Positions 6,555-10,017 of a stretch of DNA of 10,017 nucleotides are shown here, in pieces. The notes beneath the pieces were generated by a model that saw only the letters and a list, made by a program, of their open reading frames with translations, ran no database searches and had not been told where the DNA came from. Within the stretch, counting starts at the first letter, position 1. Every line of letters begins with the position of its first letter. The position numbers and the translations under genes were made by a program. Origin of the DNA: an uncultured Ruminococcus sp. (lineage in GTDB: Bacteria > Bacillota > Clostridia > Oscillospirales > Ruminococcaceae); the NCBI GenBank assembly GCA_945835085.1, contig CAMAIG010000030.1:1-10017 (forward strand), read 5' to 3'.

Positions 6555-7046
6555 TTAATCTGTAAAATCAAAGGAAACGGCTTCATCGGAAGCACTGCTC
6601 TCGCTGTACATTTCCTCGGGTATCTCAATATCGTCGGTATCGAGAGCGGATTTAGAAGCTTCGGACTTCTTTCCATCGTCCTTCTTGTCCTTCTTGAAAA
6701 GTGAAGCCACCTTGTTGAACACATCGGGCACCATGTTAACAATGGCAGAGGAAGCAGAAACATCAAGATTCATCTGAAGGAGCTGAACATCTCCGCCCGA
6801 AACCACGAGAAATCCCATAGGCGTTATGGTAATGCCTGCACCGCTTCCGCCGCCGAAAAGCTCCTTTTCGGACTTGGAAGGGATATCCGAGCCGCCGCTG
6901 GCAAAGCCGTATGAAACCTTTGAAACGGGAATGATAGTCACGCCGTTGTCAAGGTTCAGAGGATCTCCCATAATTGTATTTGCGTCTGTCATTTCGTGGA
7001 TCTTACCCATAGCGGAGGTAACAAGATCTTTTACTTTAGTATCCAT
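6555..7046 (-). CDS. ytfJ: GerW family sporulation/germination protein YtfJ
   Basis: The protein (163 residues) matches the Spore_YtfJ/GerW family. In Bacillus subtilis the family member is a spore protein needed for germination with L-alanine; its biochemical action is unknown, and homologues occur in bacteria that do not sporulate. Family marks are IMGDPLNLDNGVTIIPVSKVSYGFASGG (25-52), the glycine-rich FGGGSGAGITITPMGFLVV (64-82) and VQLLQMN (87-93). After about residue 118 there is a lysine-rich stretch and then an acidic Ser/Glu/Asp tail to the end, longer and more charged than the core requires. No signal peptide or membrane segment is seen. The start at 7046 is chosen because AAAGGA (complement of 7055-7060) lies eight bases before it and the family homology begins there; the open frame runs on to 7187, but that part overlaps the DUF2953 gene. 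The gap from that gene is 23 bases. Confidence 0.93.
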   Translation of the reverse strand: MDTKVKDLVTSAMGKIHEMTDANTIMGDPLNLDNGVTIIPVSKVSYGFASGGSDIPSKSEKELFGGGSGAGITITPMGFLVVSGGDVQLLQMNLDVSASSAIVNMVPDVFNKVASLFKKDKKDDGKKSEASKSALDTDDIEIPEEMYSESSASDEAVSFDFTD

Positions 7047-7069
7047 AATATTTTTCCTTTCATTATATG

Positions 7070-7858
7070 TTATTTTGACATAAATACCCGCAGTGCAGGT
7101 GAATACTTTTTCAGATGAAAAAGGTACCCGAAGACTATTGCAAGGAGCGCATTTATAAGGCTTGCAGGTCTTAGCTTGACCTTGCATTCCCCGTCATAGC
7201 GTGAATTTTCCTTTGGCAGGTTGAAAATACAGTCTATCCTCACAGAGTCAAGACGGAACCTTTTCATAAGCGTTTTCATAAATGCAATGGCGTTATACAC
7301 CCCTGCATTCAGCTTTCCGTAAAGCATTGCCGCTTCATAAGCGTCCTCATCGGCGGCGGCGAGATCAATTTTAACGCCGTCAACATATATCTTTCCGCAA
7401 AGCCTTTTAAGATGCCCTCCGCACAGCTCCCACAGAAGCAGGAAGGCGTCCTTTTTTTCGGTAAGGTCATCAATAAGGGCATTTATCCTTTCGGGAAGGG
7501 GCAGCTTTTTTTCATCGGAGGACTTGGATTTTTTTGCTTTTCCTTGCTTTTCCTTTTTTTCCTCGGGAGGAGCTTCGCTCTTATCCCGGGAGCTGTCATT
7601 ATCCGAGGGGCTGCTCTTATCGGGCTCTGCCTCCTTTTCGGAAGCGTTTTCTTCCGATGTCTTGTCCGACTTTTCCGTTATTTTCTTTTTCCCGGGAGGC
7701 TTGTCCGTTTTTTCGGGTCTTGGATAAAGAGTCAGCCACATAAAGCGTACCCTTACATCAAGCTTTCCCCCGTAATAACGGATATGTGCGGCAACGGGAA
7801 TATTGCAGACAAGAACTATGATGCCGATTATCGCCCCGATTATTATGAGAGCAGGCAT
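7070..7858 (-). CDS. DUF2953 domain membrane protein
   Basis: This 262-residue protein has an N-terminal membrane segment (about 2-22) followed by the short beta motif YYGGKLDVRVRFMWLTLYP, then a highly charged Lys/Glu/Ser/Asp/Pro linker (about 47-118), then a conserved part with DGVKIDLAAADEDAYEAAMLYGKLNAGVYNA (160-190) and RLDSVRIDCIFNLP (202-215), and a hydrophobic stretch near the end (about 231-249). This layout and its place beside ytfJ fit DUF2953 (YtfI-like); in Bacillus ytfI and ytfJ are likewise neighbours. The function of the family is unknown. The N-terminal segment is uncleaved in appearance. The start ATG overlaps the scpB stop by one base (TAATG), so it is translationally coupled to scpB. 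Confidence 0.9.
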   Translation of the reverse strand: MPALIIIGAIIGIIVLVCNIPVAAHIRYYGGKLDVRVRFMWLTLYPRPEKTDKPPGKKKITEKSDKTSEENASEKEAEPDKSSPSDNDSSRDKSEAPPEEKKEKQGKAKKSKSSDEKKLPLPERINALIDDLTEKKDAFLLLWELCGGHLKRLCGKIYVDGVKIDLAAADEDAYEAAMLYGKLNAGVYNAIAFMKTLMKRFRLDSVRIDCIFNLPKENSRYDGECKVKLRPASLINALLAIVFGYLFHLKKYSPALRVFMSK

Positions 7859-8433
7859 TATTCCCCGTCCTCCGTTTCCGCTTCCTCCGAAGCTATAAGA
7901 AGGGGGTCGAAATCCTCTCTGACAAGCCCTTCTATGGGCGGAAGCTCATCAAGGCTTGAAATACCGAAGCAGCGCAGAAATGTGCTTGTTGTCCGATATG
8001 CTATGGGTCTGCCGGGAACATCAAGCCTTCCTGCCTCCTCCACAAGATTTTTCTCCGCCAGGGAATTTACAACACCCGAGCTGTCAACTCCTCTTATATG
8101 CTCCACAAAGCTCTTTGTAACAGGCTGATTGTAGGCTATTATAGTCAGCACCTCCATTGCCGCAGGAGAAAGAGGAGCATTCTTTTTATTCTCCGCAGCC
8201 GCCTTCACATAGTCGTAATACTCGGTCCTTACGGTAAGCTGATAGCTGCCCGACAGCCTCAGCACGCAAAGAGCGCTGTTATTTTCGGAATATGCGTCGT
8301 TCAGCACATCCGCAAGCAGGGTAAGCGCTCCCTTTTCAACGCCGATGGAGGAGGAGAGCCTTTCGGGGTCAACAGGATCGCCGCAGGCAAAAAGCACTGC
8401 TTCCATACGGGCAGCATTTTCTGTCAGCTTCAT
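7858..8433 (-). CDS. scpB: segregation and condensation protein B
   Basis: ScpB is the dimeric accessory subunit that, with the kleisin ScpA, binds SMC to form the bacterial condensin that organises and separates chromosomes. The 191-residue protein shows two tandem winged-helix domains: an N-terminal one (about 1-80, beginning ENAARMEAVLFACGDPVDPERL) and a C-terminal one with the family's best marks, LSPAAMEVLTIIAYNQPVTK (88-107), IRGVDSSGVVNSL (113-125), GRPIAYRTTSTFLRCFGI (141-158) and SLDELPP (160-166). Its length is typical. The tail after 170 is acidic and probably disordered. The start overlaps the scpA stop as ATGA (8430-8433), and GAGGA lies just upstream. The two subunits are thus made together, as expected for a complex. 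Confidence 0.97.
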   Translation of the reverse strand: MKLTENAARMEAVLFACGDPVDPERLSSSIGVEKGALTLLADVLNDAYSENNSALCVLRLSGSYQLTVRTEYYDYVKAAAENKKNAPLSPAAMEVLTIIAYNQPVTKSFVEHIRGVDSSGVVNSLAEKNLVEEAGRLDVPGRPIAYRTTSTFLRCFGISSLDELPPIEGLVREDFDPLLIASEEAETEDGE

Positions 8434-9200
8434 TTGTCCTCACTCTCACTTTCCTCATCAAATTCGGCGGAGATCTCATTTTCCGACTCCTGCACGGGTA
8501 TATTGCGGTTAAAGGTCATCTCGGTATTATCGTCATTAAGGATTATCCTGCCCGATTTTGTAAGCTCCAGCACCGCAAGAAAGGTCGCCACACGCTCGGA
8601 GCGGTCGGTTATCTCCCCGAAAAGCCCGCTGAGTGTGCAGCTTCCGTCTTTATAAAGTCTTTTGAGCACATGGATTATCCTTGATGTCACGGACACGAAT
8701 TTCCTTGACACAAGCTTTGAGAATGCCGATGGTGCCAGCTCCTCCTGCTGCTTGTCCTTTTTTACAGCCATGCCCCTGTATGCCTTGACAAGCTCCTCGG
8801 GGCTGTGGCTTCGGCTGTATTCGCAGGAGGTTTCGATAACCATGGGAGCACGGACAGTCACCCTATCTCCCAGGAAAGTATCTTTAAGCTTTTCGGCAGC
8901 AAGCTTGCAGAGGGAATATTCAATAAGCCGTCCCTGAAGCTCCTTTTTCAGTTCCTCAGCTTCTTCCTTTCTGGGCAGAAGCGAAACCGTCTTTATATAA
9001 ATGAGCCTTGCAGCCATTTCAAGGAATTCCCCTGCTATTTCCATATCCTGCTCAGCCATTTCGCCGATATAGTCAAGATACTGCTCCACAAGGGTAAGTA
9101 TGGGGATATCGTTAATATTGAGCTTATGCTTTGATATAAGGTGGAGCAGAAGGTCAAGGGGACCCTCAAACACCTCAAGCTTATATGAAATCGCACTCAT
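8430..9200 (-). CDS. scpA: segregation and condensation protein A (kleisin)
   Basis: ScpA is the kleisin that bridges the heads of the SMC dimer. The protein (256 residues from the chosen start) begins with the family signature YKLEVFEGPLDLLLHLISKHKLNINDIPI (6-34), continues with YLDYIGEM and EIAGEFLEMAARLIYIKTVSLLP (54-76) that form the SMC-neck binding bundle, has a charged middle part, and ends in a winged helix (about 185-235: DGSCTLSGLFGEITDRSERVATFLAVLEL) that contacts the SMC cap, then an acidic tail. I chose the ATG at 9200 because it overlaps the stop of the upstream gene as ATGA and leaves the usual few residues before the signature. An ATG at 9215 would add five residues (MDTWH); the ribosome binding site is weak for both, consistent with coupled translation. 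Confidence 0.96.
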   Translation of the reverse strand: MSAISYKLEVFEGPLDLLLHLISKHKLNINDIPILTLVEQYLDYIGEMAEQDMEIAGEFLEMAARLIYIKTVSLLPRKEEAEELKKELQGRLIEYSLCKLAAEKLKDTFLGDRVTVRAPMVIETSCEYSRSHSPEELVKAYRGMAVKKDKQQEELAPSAFSKLVSRKFVSVTSRIIHVLKRLYKDGSCTLSGLFGEITDRSERVATFLAVLELTKSGRIILNDDNTEMTFNRNIPVQESENEISAEFDEESESEDK

Positions 9201-9862
9201 ATGCCAAGTATCCATCCCATTACAATATCCACCCAGCCTGTAAGGAAGGTCATTACCGTAAGGGCAATATTCCTCAGAAATGCAAGGGGCTTGTCCAGCA
9301 GTCCCGTATAAATAAGCACTATCATGGCAAGGGCAATGTATCTTTCATACTGCATTATCTTGAAATATAATCTTTCGGGAAGAATTGCATTGAATATCTT
9401 TGAGCCGTCAAGGGGAGGTATCGGCAGGAAGTTGAACACGCCCAGGGAGATATTTATGATAGTCACATATACAAAAACCGTGGCGACAGTATACATAAAC
9501 TCGCTGTTCTGCACCAGTGCAATAATGACCAGCACACGGTAAACTATCATGGAAAAAAACGCCATAATAAAATTTGAAGCGGGTCCCGCAAGGGAGGACA
9601 GCATCATTCCCCTTTTGGGATTTTTGAAATTGCGTGGGTCGACCTGAACGGGCTTGCCCCAGCCGAAGCCCACCAGCACAAGCATCAGCGAGCCGAAAAG
9701 GGTCAGATGTGCAAAGGGATTGAGAGTTATCCTGCCCTGTCTTCTGCCCGTGTCGTCCCCAAGCCTTTCGGCAGCCCAGGCATGAGCGCACTCATGTATG
9801 GGTATGGCGGTGAAAAGCACCAAAGCATTTATAAAAAGCTCTAATATTTTATCATTATTCAT
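9197..9862 (-). CDS. site-2 protease family membrane zinc metalloprotease (peptidase M50)
   Basis: This 221-residue polytopic membrane protein carries the intramembrane protease motifs: HECAH (23-27, zinc ligands H23 and H27, catalytic E24) inside the first membrane helix and NFLPIPPLDGSKIF (144-157, third ligand D152). Other family stretches are GRITLNPFAHLTLFGSLMLVL (43-63), GWGKPV (67-72) and SLAGPASNF (90-98). About five or six hydrophobic segments are visible. There is no PDZ domain and the size fits the small group of M50 proteins found next to scpA in many Firmicutes; their substrates are unknown, so a role like SpoIVFB or RseP should not be assumed. It is the first gene after the promoter at 9906-9934 and has a good binding site, GAGGA (complement of 9872-9876), nine bases before the ATG. 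Its stop overlaps the scpA start by four bases. Confidence 0.94.
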   Translation of the reverse strand: MNNDKILELFINALVLFTAIPIHECAHAWAAERLGDDTGRRQGRITLNPFAHLTLFGSLMLVLVGFGWGKPVQVDPRNFKNPKRGMMLSSLAGPASNFIMAFFSMIVYRVLVIIALVQNSEFMYTVATVFVYVTIINISLGVFNFLPIPPLDGSKIFNAILPERLYFKIMQYERYIALAMIVLIYTGLLDKPLAFLRNIALTVMTFLTGWVDIVMGWILGI

Positions 9863-9905
9863 TCTTTATTATCCTCGCATATGATTTCAATAGCTATACT
9901 TTAAT

Positions 9906-9934
9906 ATTATACTATATTTCACCGACGATTACAA
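9906..9934 (-). promoter_or_regulatory. sigma-A-type promoter of the minus-strand cluster
   Basis: On the minus strand TTGTAA (9934-9929) and a perfect TATAAT (9911-9906) are separated by 17 bases. Transcription would begin near 9899, giving a leader of about 37 bases with the GAGGA binding site before the M50 gene. It is the only strong promoter I see for the eight genes downstream. Confidence 0.75.
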
Positions 9935-9972
9935 GGGCTTTTGCACAAAAAATTCCTATCTGCTCTGTCACG

Positions 9973-10001
9973 CCGACAACAAACCGCGAATATTTTATAA
10001 T
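9973..10001 (+). promoter_or_regulatory. possible divergent promoter for a gene beyond the window
   Basis: CCGACA (9973-9978) and a perfect TATAAT (9996-10001) lie 17 bases apart on the plus strand. A 12-base palindrome, TTTTTGCAAAAA (10001-10012), covers the expected transcription start and could serve as an operator. The rest of 9935-10017 holds no gene that I can see. The -35 match is only 4 of 6 and the region is AT-rich, so chance is possible. Confidence 0.35.
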
Positions 10002-10017
10002 TTTTGCAAAAATGGCC

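Noticed and set aside
7062..7067. TATAAT on the minus strand just before ytfJ as a promoter.
   Set aside because: No -35 box is found at 17 or 18 bases (CGGGTA or GCGGGT), and transcription would begin at or after the ribosome binding site. A sporulation sigma factor match here was also too weak.
7047..7187. An N-terminal extension of 47 residues for the YtfJ protein.
   Set aside because: It overlaps the DUF2953 gene, is cysteine-rich and unlike the family, and the ATG at 7046 has a proper ribosome binding site.
7412..8128. A 238-codon open frame on the plus strand.
   Set aside because: It lies antisense to the DUF2953 and scpB genes, its translation is low-complexity (Phe/Leu/Ser/Gly runs) and it shows no family match; it mirrors the charged linker on the other strand.

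Overview
The window looks like ordinary chromosome from a Gram-positive anaerobe of the class Clostridia, most like the Ruminococcus/Oscillospirales group. This rests on gene content and style: AGGAGG-type ribosome binding sites, a kleisin pair (scpA-scpB) inside a cluster with a YtfJ/GerW-type sporulation protein, a DUF2953 protein and a D-Ala-D-Ala carboxypeptidase, and tightly packed genes with 1 to 4 base overlaps. No rRNA, tRNA, mobile element, CRISPR array or phage gene is visible. The species assignment is inference.

Left part (1-4328, plus strand): a single-pass membrane protein with a long cytosolic coiled coil overlaps recQ by four bases, so the two are probably cotranscribed. After a 138-base gap holding two hairpins and a good promoter comes a DHH-family phosphoesterase of the type often labelled exopolyphosphatase. 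A strong hairpin at 4352-4382 sits between the converging transcription units and can terminate both.

Right part (9862 down to 4387, minus strand): eight genes read leftward from a clear promoter at 9906-9934. In order of transcription they are an M50 site-2-protease-family membrane protein, scpA, scpB, a DUF2953 membrane protein, ytfJ/gerW, a penicillin-binding-protein-5-like D-Ala-D-Ala carboxypeptidase, an RsuA/RluB-type pseudouridine synthase and a 68-residue protein of unknown function. Most neighbours overlap or lie within a few bases; the exceptions are 23 bases before ytfJ and 63 bases before the carboxypeptidase gene. The cluster mixes chromosome segregation (ScpAB with SMC), wall trimming, rRNA modification and a germination-linked protein. 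It resembles the scpA-scpB...dacB-spmA-spmB-rluB neighbourhood of Bacillus, but spmA and spmB are missing between the carboxypeptidase and rluB.

The right end (9863-10017) is a 155-base intergenic region with the promoter of the minus-strand cluster and a possible divergent promoter for a gene outside the window. I did not find an obvious new multi-gene system. The points most worth following are an RNA hairpin that would hide the ribosome binding site of the carboxypeptidase gene, the extra C-terminal domain on RecQ, and the uncharacterised membrane protein coupled to recQ.
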